A stretch of DNA of 64,000 bases from Leidyana gryllorum EB-2025a (Eukaryota; Apicomplexa), in contig JBLWGC010000159.1 of the NCBI GenBank assembly GCA_048772705.1, forward strand, positions 1 through 64,000. Direction: 5' to 3'. Every line of letters begins with the position of its first letter. The stretch's first letter is position 1. Of this stretch, positions 22,461-32,632 are shown in pieces. The position numbers were made by a program, and so were the translations under genes. The notes below the pieces were generated by a model, which was not told the origin of the DNA, did no database searches, and saw only the letters and a program-made list of their open reading frames with translations.

Positions 22461-24753
22461 CTAAATATTAGAATACAGCTGCTCAATAACGTCTTTGTAC
22501 TTCTTCGCAATCAAGTGCCTTTTAAGCTTGTAGGTCGGGGTGAGGAGGTCATTCTCCACCGAGAACTGCTCGGCCTCGAGATAGAAGCCTTTGATTCGCT
22601 CAAAGCCCTTCAAGCCGAGTGCTGTTTCCCTTTCTACCAGCTGATCTTTAACTATCGACCGCAAAGATGGCGCTGCCATCAACTCCTCCGGCGGCATTGA
22701 CATCAATTCCGAGCGAAGCTTGTCATCCTGAACACTGTCAATCCATTTGGACACCTCCTCGTCATCCGTGCAGATAATCGCCACCAACGCCGTGCGCGAG
22801 CTGTCACCGTACACATACACCTGCGCAACCAACGGGGCTTGAGCGTACACACTTTCAATCCGTTCTGCTGCCACGTATTCGCCCTGAGCTAGCTTAAACA
22901 TGTTCTTCTTTCGGTCAATGATCTTTATGCGGCCGCCCTCAGACATCCGCACAATGATATCCCCCGTTCTGAACCAGCCATCTTCTGTAAAGGCCTCCTC
23001 TGTCGCCTCGGGTCGTAAGAAGTACCCAGGCATCACTTGCGGCCCCCTAAGTAACATCTCACCCATTGGGGGTTCAGCCGTCGCGTCGTAACCCATTTCG
23101 GGAACAGATTCAATTACCAACTCTGCAAAATCAATACCATTGATGAAAAGCCCTCAACTCAAAACACACTTACCACATGAGGGTAGAGGAGAGCCTACGT
23201 GTCCGTAGATGGGGTCACACACCTTCCGAATGAACGTAGCTCCCAAAGTCTCAGTCAACCCATAACCTTCCAAGAACGGACAACAGAACAACACAGACAT
23301 ACGTTCTTGGACTGACAGTTCCAGTGCAGCTCCGCCTGACAGCATGTATCGCAGTCGACCTCCCATCAAGGCTTTTATCTTGCTGAAGACCAGTGTATCC
23401 CAAACTCGATGTGTTACATCCCCAGTCTTCCGTAGACTGTCAATCTTAGTTTCAAGCGCAACATTAAACAGGTAGCTGAGGCACTTGAAATCTGGAAAAC
23501 AAACTCAGCGCTTACCGGGCTACCGCGGAGTTATCATTCACTCCTGCATTGATTTTATCATTAATCCTCATGAACAGTCGCGGAACGGAAGCAAAAATGG
23601 TGGGCTTAGCCACCTTGATGTCATCCAGCAGAGTCTTAGCTTCGCCAGAGTAGATGGCAACTTTGGCACCCTGTTAATGTCAAGTTTTACCCATTCCCTC
23701 CCGAGCTAACGCTCAAACTTACGTGTATGAACATCAACAACACAAGAGCTCTTTCCAAAACATGCGCCAACGGGAGATACGACATGTAAGTGTCCTGGTG
23801 GTCAATTACGAGCCGGGTCTCGGTAAATGGTCCGCGTAGAGCCCCGCACACTGTGGCCGCAAATGCTCCATGAGTCAGCAAAGCCCCCTTGGGAAATCCT
23901 GTAGTACCCGAGGTAAAACAGATCGTGCCCACATCTTCTCTTTTCGGGAGTCTTAGAGGCACAATTCCTTTTGTTTTGCCTTGATTTGTCAAGTCGAGCC
24001 AATAATGAAGCTGTAGCGCACACACAATCAATCGATTGCAGAGACAGCCGAACGTACCTCAATGTTGACCTTTTTTGCACGCTCTCGGTCTGCTTCGTCG
24101 GGCTCATCGAAACAAATGACAGATGTGACACAGTGATCGCCAGCGTCACGTTCCAAGAGTTTCATGATGGCACCAAAACTCTCGGCTGTTGCAGCGATGG
24201 ATGTCATTTTCGTTACTTTGATCATGTATGCCATTGCGTCCTCTCCCAGTGTGTCGTACAGCGGAACGAGCGTAAAGCTATAAGCATTAGCAGCTTGCTC
24301 GAGTGCGAACCACTCGAGTCTGTTTTTGCTGCATATACCCAGGCAACTCAGGGACTTCGCTTGTGGATAGCGCTCTTCGGTGAAAGACTGCTCGCGTACG
24401 AGATCGTTATAGATGATACCGGACCCGAGCATTTGCGATATTGCCTCTACCTCACCATAAGTCCACCACTCATAGTCTCCGAAAGTTACGGTGCCTTTTT
24501 CCTCTATCTTCTTACGGCGACCAAGACAGGGCCGAGTCCGTGCCAGACGGCACCCGCGTTGGAAGATATCATAGCCGTTGTCAATGCCACCCTCTACAAG
24601 CGAGCTGACAAGCTCACTAGGGTGCGTCGCGGATCGATAAACTGCACTACGATTGGGGTGTAGTGGGTCTGGGGCCTTCGAGTCGTCGGCATGAAGTGGT
24701 GCGGTATAGATAAGGTCCGAAACCTCCTCAGCGTTGGAGAAGGCGTTCCCCAT
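22461..24753 (-). CDS. Long-chain acyl-CoA synthetase
   Basis: A multi-exon AMP-forming enzyme of the ANL family. ATG 24753 gives MGNAFSNAEE, a good N-myristoylation signal (Gly2, Ser6). Key motifs: TICFTSGTTGFPKGALLTHG (phosphate-binding loop), YMSYLPLAHVLER, KPTIFASVPRLFMRI, EGYGLTETLGA, EDGWFRTGDI and RIKIIDRKKNMFKLAQGEYV. These together mark the eukaryotic long-chain (ACSL/LACS) group, which activates fatty acids to acyl-CoA. At least four introns are seen. The start diverges from the next plus-strand gene, with 70 nt between the two ATGs. Myristoylation would tether the enzyme to membranes; that is inferred from the N-terminus alone. Confidence 0.93.
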
Positions 24754-24823
24754 AAGCGAAAAAAATGGTAAACTACTTATCAGATCCGCATGAGGCTGGT
24801 AAGGTGCAGCAAAGGAGTGCGCG

Positions 24824-25474
24824 ATGTGCAAGTGGTCAATCTGGTTTCTTTGCCTCCCAGGACTATGTTTGGGTGCGAGTCTCAAGGAGCTGAGTAGTCG
24901 TTCTGTTGGGCGGACAAAGCTTTCGTCAACACCAGAGCAGAATCAACTGATTTTCTTGGGTTTGATCAGTCGGTTCGCTACAATGGCCGAGACACAGGAT
25001 TTACGTCCGGATAGTTGGCCGCGTGGGAAGCAGGAACTGGCGGAAGGGCGTCCTTGGGGAGGGGATATAATTGCTGCTGGTATAGCCTCACGGGAGATTC
25101 AACACACGTTGGCAGGGCTTGAAAAGGCACATCAGCAGTTAGTAGCGTGGAATCCCCTGAAATCGCCTGCATTGCGACGCATAGCTCTCGATTTGGGTTT
25201 GTTCACACGTTCGTTGCGGGATTTAGCATTGCCCTATGGTACTGGACTGTATAGAACACTTAGGTTGGGGCTATTGATACTGGGATGTCTAGAAACTGGG
25301 CCAGCCCTAGATCACGAAGACGAAATGCGGCTCGACAAACTGGGTCGACAGCTGCTACAAGCTCACGCTTTCACCCGTTTACAGAATCCTCAAAGCCCCG
25401 GGGCTCACAGCAGCACATTTGAAGTAGTTTCGCTACTGAGGAAACTTGACAAAGTCTACATCGTCGCAAAGTAG
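24824..25474 (+). CDS. Secreted protein, unknown
   Basis: 216 residues. MCKWSIWFLCLPGLCLGAS is a good signal peptide, which decides for ATG 24824 over the internal ATG at 24983. The mature chain is mostly helical, with no further cysteine pattern except one (ILGCLETG). It contains PYGTGLYRTLRLGLLILGCL and LRRIALDLGLFTRSLRDLAL. No family is recognised. It shares a short divergent promoter region with the acyl-CoA synthetase and heads a run of three plus-strand genes that look lineage-specific. Confidence 0.6.
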   Translation: MCKWSIWFLCLPGLCLGASLKELSSRSVGRTKLSSTPEQNQLIFLGLISRFATMAETQDLRPDSWPRGKQELAEGRPWGGDIIAAGIASREIQHTLAGLEKAHQQLVAWNPLKSPALRRIALDLGLFTRSLRDLALPYGTGLYRTLRLGLLILGCLETGPALDHEDEMRLDKLGRQLLQAHAFTRLQNPQSPGAHSSTFEVVSLLRKLDKVYIVAK

Positions 25475-25525
25475 CAACAGACGACTTTAGGGTGGGAAAA
25501 AATTTGTTTCGCCATTCTACCCACA

Positions 25526-26332
25526 ATGTCTACTGTGCTCCAACATCTCCCACACTTGGCTTCTGCTCTGCTTCCGCTGCAGTCCTCGGGATGTGGGGTC
25601 CCGTGCGGGCTTATGGAATTCACTCCTCAGCAGTCAGTACCAACACCCGCTCCTCAAGCTATCTGGACAACTGCCGCACCCGCAAGCGTGATTCCTGTGG
25701 CGACTCCCCACGTGATGGCCGCCCCAGTGACCAAAGTGGCTCCCAAGCTCGAGACCACTCAGTCGCTGGCCGATATTGAAACTTGGCTCAAATATCTTCC
25801 CACCCTTTTCGAGGTCAAGATTGGCTCCCAGAAGAAGAGCTTCAAAGTTAGCTATTCGGCCCCTCAGTCTGAAACAGCTGCTGAACAACAACAGCCCGAG
25901 AACGTCATTGCTGCCAGTGTGTCTGTGTCCGAGGCCGCCGGCGATCACCTTCTTGCCGAAGCCCCCTCTGACGTCAATGACAACAACCATGTGCTCCCCG
26001 CTCCTGCGCCCATCATGGCACAGCTCCCCTTGACCATTGTGCAGATCTCTCCAGTGACCGCTGTGGCCCCAGCCGTTGCCCCAGAAGTGGCAGTTGCTGA
26101 GGTCGTCGCGTCGTCTTCTCAGGACGTGGTCAAGTCCGAGCCCGCGGTCGAGCGCTCAACTACTGATCTCATAGACCTTGCGTATCAGCTGGAGGCCACC
26201 ACCACCGCATTCGAAACCGGTTCAAGCACCGTCGTTGGTCCCACTACCACCAGTCAGTTCACTGATTCCACTCGGTTTGTGACTGTCGGCAACACCACCT
26301 CGTTCACCACCACCACCACCCCCAGCGCTTGA
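25526..26332 (+). CDS. Ala/Pro/Val/Thr-rich low-complexity protein
   Basis: 268 residues from ATG 25526, 51 nt after the previous stop. After a Cys-containing N-terminus (SSGCGVPCGLMEF) comes a short ordered-looking segment (LADIETWLKYLPTLFEVKIG, then KKSFKVSYS). The rest is rich in Ala, Val, Pro and Ser, ending in a Thr tract (SFTTTTTPSA). There is no signal peptide or membrane segment. The GC-rich third codon positions resemble the highly expressed genes here, so it is probably abundant. It could be a structural or cytoskeletal protein; that is a guess from composition. Confidence 0.6.
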   Translation: MSTVLQHLPHLASALLPLQSSGCGVPCGLMEFTPQQSVPTPAPQAIWTTAAPASVIPVATPHVMAAPVTKVAPKLETTQSLADIETWLKYLPTLFEVKIGSQKKSFKVSYSAPQSETAAEQQQPENVIAASVSVSEAAGDHLLAEAPSDVNDNNHVLPAPAPIMAQLPLTIVQISPVTAVAPAVAPEVAVAEVVASSSQDVVKSEPAVERSTTDLIDLAYQLEATTTAFETGSSTVVGPTTTSQFTDSTRFVTVGNTTSFTTTTTPSA

Positions 26333-26349
26333 AGAATTCGAGGTGCAAT

Positions 26350-27139
26350 ATGATGGTGCTCATCCAGATATGCTCGATTAGCTTTTTTCTTGTGCAATAT
26401 GTGCATTGCTTTGGGAGGCAACAACCAAAACTGATCGAAATAGCTTCCAGTATCATCACGCAGCCCGGGGCTCAGCATCCTGACCCGGACTTACCTCTGG
26501 CAACCATCTTGGGTATCGTTCGTCAGGTAAATAACGCGAATATCATCCGTGTCCACACATCATTAGCTCGGCCCATTGACGCCAACAACGGAACTGGCGT
26601 GGCACTGGGCCAATCAGGCCTTGAAGAAAGGCAAAGATGATCCAATCACGGCCAAAAACGTGTACTCTGTCATAGCAGTCGCACACGATCTGGACCACCT
26701 ATTGTATGGGCTCACAGAACACGTCTATCAGCTGTTGGCGGAACCCACCGCCACAGTCGATCAATATGCTAACCACATTCGGCGATACACCACGATAGCC
26801 AAACGAATAACCGACGCGCACCGTCGAGACGGAGAAAGTTTCAAGCATATGATCGACCTTCTGGACCGCATAGTCGTCAACGATTGTCCCGAAGCACCTG
26901 AATGGATCGACCAGATCCTCACCTTTCTGGTTTTATCGAGAATTCGGCTTCCCAGACCCCTCAGACCGGTGTGGGAGGTGGCCAGAGGAAACTACTATCC
27001 AACGCATTCGTGGCGCATAGCACAGTACGCGAACCTCATCTGGTTACATCATGGAGGAGAAAGCAATATCTGCACAGCCCGGCCCCGTGTGCCTTTTTAC
27101 GAAGCCAATCTCCGACTAAGAGATTGGAGAGCTCCGTAG
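26350..27139 (+). CDS. Secreted protein with signal peptide, unknown
   Basis: Two exons (26350-26526 and 26567-27139) with a 40-nt intron; 249 residues. The join reads VRQ then LGPLTPTTELAWHW and links two frames that are otherwise separate. MMVLIQICSISFFLVQYVHC is a signal peptide. The mature chain is helical and His/Trp-containing (VIAVAHDLDHLLYGLTEHVY and AQYANLIWLHHGGESN). No domain is recognised. The ATG lies 17 nt after the previous stop on the same strand. Confidence 0.6.
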
Positions 27140-27499
27140 GGGGAGAAATTTGCTTTTCCCCATCCAGTGGCATTGACGTTGCTGGGAGCTTATTACTATT
27201 TCAGACCCTCGATCGAGGCAGAGGTATGTCGAGTTGGAAGCGGAAGTGGAATTGGAAGCGAAAGCACTCACTCACTCACTCACTCAGCGATCGCAGCGAG
27301 TTTGACGACCGAACGCTTATTTATTGTTTTGGATACCGACAAGACACAGACACAACAGACGTCTCACGTATATAGATTCAAGATGAAAGGATTTTGGTCT
27401 CCTTTCTGTTGATGGATAAATAGGTTTGGCGATATTTGTTTGTCTGGCAACAGTCTGCAGGGGACGGACGATTCGTCTTCCTATGCTTCTCCTCCTCAA
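27140..27499. other. Intergenic gap between convergent genes
   Basis: About 360 bases between the ends of two convergent genes. It holds a short tetranucleotide repeat and purine-rich GGAAGC-like stretches. No supported gene was found in it. Confidence 0.5.
27265..27286. repeat. CACT tetranucleotide microsatellite
   Basis: Five tandem CACT units in the gap between convergent genes, flanked on the left by GGAAGCG-type purine-rich sequence. It is a simple repeat with no evident function. Confidence 0.8.
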
Positions 27500-28894
27500 T
27501 CAGACAAATCTCAAGGCGTTCTTGACACTGAAGCGCCTCTCGCGAACAAAGGTGGAAGGGCGAGTGTAGCCTTCTCCGGTGAAGCCAGCGACAGAAAAGG
27601 AAGTGAATCCTTCACCTTCAAAGGCGAGGCCGTTGTACAGAGAGCCGTTGAAGACAAAGTTTGAAGCGAGGATAGTATGGGGAGCAATTGACATACGATC
27701 AATGTTCTTAGTCCAGAGGGCAGCACTGTGCCGATAGGCGTGTTCTGCGACTGCGGCGTACTTTAGGGCCTCTTCGAACGATTTGACTCGGGCAACAGGC
27801 AGAACGGGCATAAGTTGTTCACTGAGAACCAACGCGTCGTCCGGGGCGACTTGTGCAATAGCGAGTCTGATGTCATCACTGACTCCCTTTTTGCCGATTT
27901 TCTCCAAAAGTGCGTTGATATTGTGGCCGACGAGCGAATTATCGATAGTTCCTTCTTGGCCATTGGGCACTTCGGCCCCTTTGAAGACGACTTTTTTGAT
28001 CGCTTTGATTTCGTCGGGACTCAAGATGATACATTTGTTCTTCTCGAATGCCTTGATGAGATCATCGGCTACGCTTTCAACCACGAATACCTCCTTCTCG
28101 TCGGAACAGATCATATTGTTGTCAAAAGAGGCTCCAGCCACAATGCCCTTAGCGGCGGCAGCGATATCGGCAGTCTCGTCCACAATCACCGGAGGATTGC
28201 CCGGTCCCGCGCAGAATGAACGTTTGCCGCTCTGGAGGGCCCTTTTGACCACAGCAGGGCCGCCCGTAATCAGATTCGCAGCTGTTCGGCTGTCACTCAT
28301 CAGAGCTGCGGCTCCTTCAATGGTGGGTTTCGATATCCCCGTGACCAGATTCGCAGGTCCGCCGGCCTTGATAATGGCTTGGTTCATTGCGCAGATGGCA
28401 CGACAAGTGCAATTTGCGGCTGCTGGATGGGGCTGGAACACCACCCCATTACCGCCTGCCGTTATAGTGATACTGTTATTGATCACAGTGGCGGTTGGAT
28501 TGGTCGTAGGTGTGATGGATGCAATCACACCAAAGGGGGCGAGCTCTATGATGCAGGCCCCATGGACACCAGTGTGAATGGTCGGTTGAAGGCTCTCAGC
28601 CCCGGGACTCTTCTGAGACACCAGGAGATTTTTGGTGATTTTGTCCTCATATCGACCTCTCCCAGTGTCGGACCACGCGGCCCACGCCAGATCCTCGCTG
28701 AACTTTTCTCCCGCACAACGCAAAGCCTTTCCGATCTTCACATGCAAGTCAGCTGGCGCTTTTGCCCACTCTTTCTGAGCTTTGGTGCAGGCCTCCACTG
28801 CCCCGTTGTAATCCTCGAACAAACAACTGGCCGCCTCCCCCGTGGGGAGGATATTCTCCATCTTTGCCGGATATTTCACAGCCTGAGGCTCCAT
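27500..28894 (-). CDS. CoA-acylating aldehyde dehydrogenase (EutE/PduP-like)
   Basis: A complete single-exon frame of 464 residues, the usual EutE/PduP length. Landmarks: APFGVIASITPTTNPTATVI (nucleotide fold), ANLITGGPAVVKRAL, KRSFCAGPGNPPVIVDETAD, the catalytic loop GASFDNNMICSDEKEVFVV (nucleophilic Cys) and the C-terminal SFSVAGFTGEGYTRP. The enzyme interconverts acetaldehyde (or propionaldehyde), CoA and NAD with acyl-CoA. In bacteria it belongs to ethanolamine or propanediol degradation microcompartments. Here there is no encapsulation-type N-terminal extension and no fused alcohol dehydrogenase domain, unlike AdhE. The bacterial-type sequence without introns suggests horizontal acquisition (inference). 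A separate zinc alcohol dehydrogenase at 53.4-54.5 kb could consume its aldehyde. Confidence 0.88.
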   Translation of the reverse strand: MEPQAVKYPAKMENILPTGEAASCLFEDYNGAVEACTKAQKEWAKAPADLHVKIGKALRCAGEKFSEDLAWAAWSDTGRGRYEDKITKNLLVSQKSPGAESLQPTIHTGVHGACIIELAPFGVIASITPTTNPTATVINNSITITAGGNGVVFQPHPAAANCTCRAICAMNQAIIKAGGPANLVTGISKPTIEGAAALMSDSRTAANLITGGPAVVKRALQSGKRSFCAGPGNPPVIVDETADIAAAAKGIVAGASFDNNMICSDEKEVFVVESVADDLIKAFEKNKCIILSPDEIKAIKKVVFKGAEVPNGQEGTIDNSLVGHNINALLEKIGKKGVSDDIRLAIAQVAPDDALVLSEQLMPVLPVARVKSFEEALKYAAVAEHAYRHSAALWTKNIDRMSIAPHTILASNFVFNGSLYNGLAFEGEGFTSFSVAGFTGEGYTRPSTFVRERRFSVKNALRFV

Positions 28895-28947
28895 GGTCGT
28901 ACGTGCAACTGCACCCGCACGAACAATTAGCAGCGGTTCACACTACA

Positions 28948-30294
28948 CTAACTCAACCGTAACTTCTTCTTTGCCATGGCGGCTTCTCGCAACAGTGCCA
29001 TCGTCTGAGCCTCAAAGTCCTCATCGTCGTCCGAGATGTCGACAGGAATGGGAGGAGCAGACGCCGTTGGCGACGCTGCTGCTGCCGCGGGTGAAGGAGG
29101 AGCCTTCGTTTGGTTGCCATTCCGCGTAGTCGACGACAGTGTGCCGCTGGTTGCCGCAGATTTACGCAGTCGGCTCAGTATTGTTTCTGGAATGGGTCTG
29201 GAGGGGGCGGTTATGACTGGGGCACTCCGGGGCAGTGCGGGGTGGTCGTCAGCCTCATCCATAGCGGCGCTATTGGGTGTCAAAGAGCCATCAGCGTCAT
29301 CGTCGATGAGATGCTGGAGTTTGATTTGACGTTGGCGTTCTTCTTCCTTTCGCATCAGAGTCTCTTGTCTCTCCTTCAATAGACGTTCGAGTTCGGCGTC
29401 GTCGAGGGGTTCCATTTCGACGACCTCCGCTTGGCGTTTACGGCGTGGTTTCTTGATGAGTCTGGCACTAAAGACTATGCCTGGCCGCAGATTGAGGCGA
29501 CGCACATTTGCGTCGTCGCCTTCGAGCAGCGCCAAATGCATAGCCGCTTTCATCGCTTTGTTGGCACTCAGGAACTGCACTTGAGCAGACCCCTCTCGGG
29601 TTCCAATCCGTGCCATAGTCCACGGCTTGAAGTTCGAGAGGAGATCTCTCAAAACAGTCTCACTTTGGTCTCCCATCCCTCTTTCGAAGGGGTCCCAATG
29701 GATACGTAGAATATAATATGAATCCTCATCGACTTCTTTCTCTGTCTCTCTCTCTTTGGCTTTGGCGGCGGCTGCTTTCTCTTTGGTCAGGAGGACCTCT
29801 TTGTTAATTTCGGCATTACGACGGAACTGTTCGCGGCGAGCTTCGGCAGCTTCATATGCAGTTGGGCCTTTCCCCGGGGCGGATCGGAAATGTTCGCGCA
29901 AATAGTCAACATTTTGTTGAGGCCCGTGTTGCTGGGCTTCTCGCTCCCGTCGTCTCAACTCAGCGGCCAATCGCTGTTTCTCTAACGTCTGTTGCCGCGC
30001 CTTTACTTTTCTGCGATCCCGACTCAGAATCTCCTCATCGTACGCCCGCTGATTCTCTTCAGTCGATATCCATTCGAAAACAATCTGTAGTCGATTGAAT
30101 TTCAATTCTGCCTCGGGATCATCGGGATTCTTGTCTGGATGGAGGGCCAATGCCTGACGCCTGTAGGCCGTACGTATTGCTTTCTGGTCGTGAGCGTTGA
30201 CAACTTGACCCGTATTCACATCCAAATGGGGATTCCGCAAACCCAATACGCCATATATGTCATTGATACCTTCCGGTAGCTTGTAGGAGGACAT
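28948..30294 (-). CDS. DNAJC17-like J-domain and RRM protein
   Basis: 448 residues, single exon. The J domain lies at residues ~11-85 (DIYGVLGL, AYRRQALALHPDKNPDDPEA) with an intact HPD triad. A long charged coiled coil follows (RRKVKARQQTLEKQRLAAEL). An RRM-like fold lies at about 190-270 (YYILRIHWDP, GTREGSAQVQFLSANKAMKA). The tail is Ser/Pro-rich, with an SDDDEDFE acidic patch and a KKKLRLS end. The J-coil-RRM order matches DNAJC17/Cwf23, which assists late spliceosome steps. It lies between two other minus-strand genes at spacings of 39 and 53 nt, next to a CWC27-like gene that also acts in the spliceosome. Confidence 0.82.
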   Translation of the reverse strand: MSSYKLPEGINDIYGVLGLRNPHLDVNTGQVVNAHDQKAIRTAYRRQALALHPDKNPDDPEAELKFNRLQIVFEWISTEENQRAYDEEILSRDRRKVKARQQTLEKQRLAAELRRREREAQQHGPQQNVDYLREHFRSAPGKGPTAYEAAEARREQFRRNAEINKEVLLTKEKAAAAKAKERETEKEVDEDSYYILRIHWDPFERGMGDQSETVLRDLLSNFKPWTMARIGTREGSAQVQFLSANKAMKAAMHLALLEGDDANVRRLNLRPGIVFSARLIKKPRRKRQAEVVEMEPLDDAELERLLKERQETLMRKEEERQRQIKLQHLIDDDADGSLTPNSAAMDEADDHPALPRSAPVITAPSRPIPETILSRLRKSAATSGTLSSTTRNGNQTKAPPSPAAAAASPTASAPPIPVDISDDDEDFEAQTMALLREAAMAKKKLRLS

Positions 30295-30333
30295 GCCCTT
30301 CGAAAACCTTCGCTCTCAAATATATTTTTCTAG

Positions 30334-31872
30334 CTACCAGGGTTCGATATCTCGAGGCTCTCCATCGTGCTTAGGCGACTTGGCCCCGCCTGCAGCACGA
30401 CTATCACCTCTCTGTTGCCGCCCGGCCAGTGGATCGTATACTGCCAACTGAAAAGGGAGAATTATCAATATATTGAGCCTGCCACACACACACGTCACTC
30501 TCACCGCATCACGTGCTGCGTCAAAGGCATATGCTGTTGATGAGTCAACTGCGAATCGCAATCCGTCACTATCCAACCAGTCACTTTTAGTCGTCTTTAG
30601 CCTCTTTCTAAAGTCCATCAGCTTTGCGACACCCTCCGCTTCTCTCTGTCTTCGACTCTTACTCTGCTTCTTGGCCTTCATTACTTCTCGCTTTCTCTCG
30701 TGCTCAGTCAGCAAATCCGCGTCTTGAACAGCCATGATATCCAACTCTTTCCTACGCTCGCTCCCGCCGTCTCCGGCTCGCAATTCTAACTTCTCTTTGA
30801 TCACTTTCGTACCCATAATCGTGGCCTCCTCCTCGTCCTCGTCCTCTCCTCCGTCGTCCTCCTTCCTTTTCTCCTTCTCGCTCTCCGCGACTCCTTCCCG
30901 CCGCTCTTCCTCTCCGGAGACGACTTTGGGTCCACCTGCGGCACCGCTTCCACTTTGCGCCTTGTTGGCAATACGTGCTTTGATGGAATCAATCTTCTCT
31001 TTTGTTCCTGGAACCGCTTCGGGAGTTTGGACCTGCCGCTGCGACAGACCAGCGCTGGCTCCCAGTACGTCGTGCGCACTCATGAAGCCTTTCGCTCTGA
31101 CCCCGGATTCTGGGCGACTGTCGCTTCGCAATTCAGCTCTACCCTCGTCCTCGCTATCCTCTTCATCGCCAAACGAGAGCAGCGCCTTATGAGCGTTCTC
31201 TTTGATCAGGGGGCGCTCAGAAGCCGCAGCCTTAGCCTTTTGCCCCTTCTCACCCTCTCCCTCTCCCTTTGCCGCCTCCGGAGGACGAGAAAAGTAAATG
31301 TCTCGAACGACGATATCGCTGAAAGGATTCACCACGACTTCCGCTCCTGTGATCCGCGGCGGATCGAACGGACGGTCGTCCTCGTCCACCTCCAGCTCCC
31401 CAATGCGGGTGACATTCCAAAGTGTTGGCCCCGTGACCTTGCCAAACAGCGTGTGTCTCCCATTCAGGCCATCAGCTCGGTCCAATGTGATAAAGAACTG
31501 GTTGGAACCCATACCATTCTCGCGAGACGCCACTCCCAACAGTCCTCGGTAACGGTATTTCAGACGGGAATGTAATTCACGCTTGAATCCATCGGGACCA
31601 AATGTGGTGTCTTCGTCTAGCCGCACAAAGTGAAGGCGTAGGATGTGTAGATACTTACCACCGGAACGGGGATCACCTGTTTGTATCAGGAACCCTTTGA
31701 TGATACGGTTGAACACGGATCCCACATAGTAGTTCTCCAGGCACAACTGAACGAAATTGCGACAAGCTTTTGGGCATTCCTTCGCCCACAGGTCTACTTC
31801 TATCGGTCCGAGGGTGGTTTTCAGAATGACGCGCCCTGAGGTTACGGGCTCGAGAGCGTAGACTTCAGACAT
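30334..31872 (-). CDS. CWC27: CWC27-like spliceosomal cyclophilin
   Basis: The start is set at ATG 31872 because MSEVYALEPVTSGRVILKTT aligns with the conserved CWC27 N-terminus; the frame runs further upstream only to a TTG. The cyclophilin domain contains ACRNFVQLCLENYY, FNRIIKGFLIQTGDP, GSNQFFITLDRADGL and HTLFGKVTG. A long acidic/basic charged C-terminal region (SEKEKRKEDDGGEDEDEEEA) follows, as in the family. Two introns, 31617-31658 (42 nt) and 30448-30504 (57 nt), are multiples of three and contain no stop, so the raw frame reads through both; GT-AG ends and CWC27 spacing show that they are introns. The peptidyl-prolyl isomerase site looks non-canonical, as in other CWC27 proteins. Role: Bact-complex spliceosome component. 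Confidence 0.93.
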   Translation of the reverse strand: MSEVYALEPVTSGRVILKTTLGPIEVDLWAKECPKACRNFVQLCLENYYVGSVFNRIIKGFLIQTGDPRSGGKYLHILRLHFVRLDEDTTFGPDGFKRELHSRLKYRYRGLLGVASRENGMGSNQFFITLDRADGLNGRHTLFGKVTGPTLWNVTRIGELEVDEDDRPFDPPRITGAEVVVNPFSDIVVRDIYFSRPPEAAKGEGEGEKGQKAKAAASERPLIKENAHKALLSFGDEEDSEDEGRAELRSDSRPESGVRAKGFMSAHDVLGASAGLSQRQVQTPEAVPGTKEKIDSIKARIANKAQSGSGAAGGPKVVSGEEERREGVAESEKEKRKEDDGGEDEDEEEATIMGTKVIKEKLELRAGDGGSERRKELDIMAVQDADLLTEHERKREVMKAKKQSKSRRQREAEGVAKLMDFRKRLKTTKSDWLDSDGLRFAVDSSTAYAFDAARDAVRVTCVCGRLNILIILPFQLAVYDPLAGRQQRGDSRAAGGAKSPKHDGEPRDIEPW

Positions 31873-32632
31873 GGTTTTTTTGGGCGCTTGGTGCTCCCCT
31901 GACACCCAGTCTGTAGGACGGACTGGCAGAGGAATATCAAAGTAGCTCGCCAAGCCTCATCTGCGAGTCAATCAACATAAGGGTAATTACAGCACAGCAT
32001 CATTGGTGCGGAGTGCTACTGGTCGAACTGTAACTGCTTTTGGGCACTCATGCCAGATTTGTGCGTGACAATCGTGTGCGTTGATGTAGCTGAGTGAGAC
32101 GGGTAGAGAGGGTGCTCCCACTCCCGCAACTGACACTGCCGGGAATAGGAATTCATTCCTGTCTTCTTTTTGGCCTAAAAGATTGGTCCATCAAAACAGG
32201 TGAGTTTGATATGCACTCCCACATTTGCAGCCGGGATACACGGTGTCACTGGTTGCCAAACGCCTTTCAGATGCCGAAAGGATCTCCATATGAACACCGA
32301 TTGTAGCCGTATGTCGGGCTGACGGTTGGGTGCAGTGTATTGCGTGACAGGTACAGTATATGTACTCCATATCTGCGCAAGACACAGCGGCTTACTGGTG
32401 GTGGCCCGTTGAGCGGAACTCGACTTTGGAACTCGAAGCCACTGGAGGTGCAAAGTTTTGATCACAACTAGTAGCGATTATGGCTATCGCAAGAGGTTGG
32501 AGGGGTTAGGAGTTGAGGGTCGCAATCAGCGGTCGGCGACCCATCGTGAAAAGAGCGGGGCTAACTACTACTAATCGAATAAGCGACAACCCACGAATTG
32601 CGGGTGATGAAGAAAAAAAGCGTGAACGCACG
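31873..32632. other. 760-base stretch without a convincing gene
   Basis: It contains the promoter side of the CWC27-like gene and the 3' side of a gag-like gene. Only short frames occur. One minus-strand frame starting with ATG near 32368 reads MEYIYCTCHAIHC and later YPGCKCG, a weak Cys-pair pattern, but it has no other support. Nothing here can be annotated with confidence. Confidence 0.5.

Noticed and set aside
27500-28894. Bacterial contamination of the contig
   Set aside because: The bacterial-type aldehyde dehydrogenase is flanked closely by intron-containing eukaryotic genes on both sides, so transfer into the genome is simpler than contamination.
31872-31953. Upstream extension of the CWC27-like protein by 27 residues
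   Set aside because: It begins with TTG, and the conserved family N-terminus starts exactly at the ATG at 31872.
32175-32465. Small Cys-containing minus-strand protein between the CWC27-like and gag-like genes
   Set aside because: Overlapping short frames with weak Cys pairs (CTCHAIHC, CKCG) but no stable domain pattern, splice support or context.
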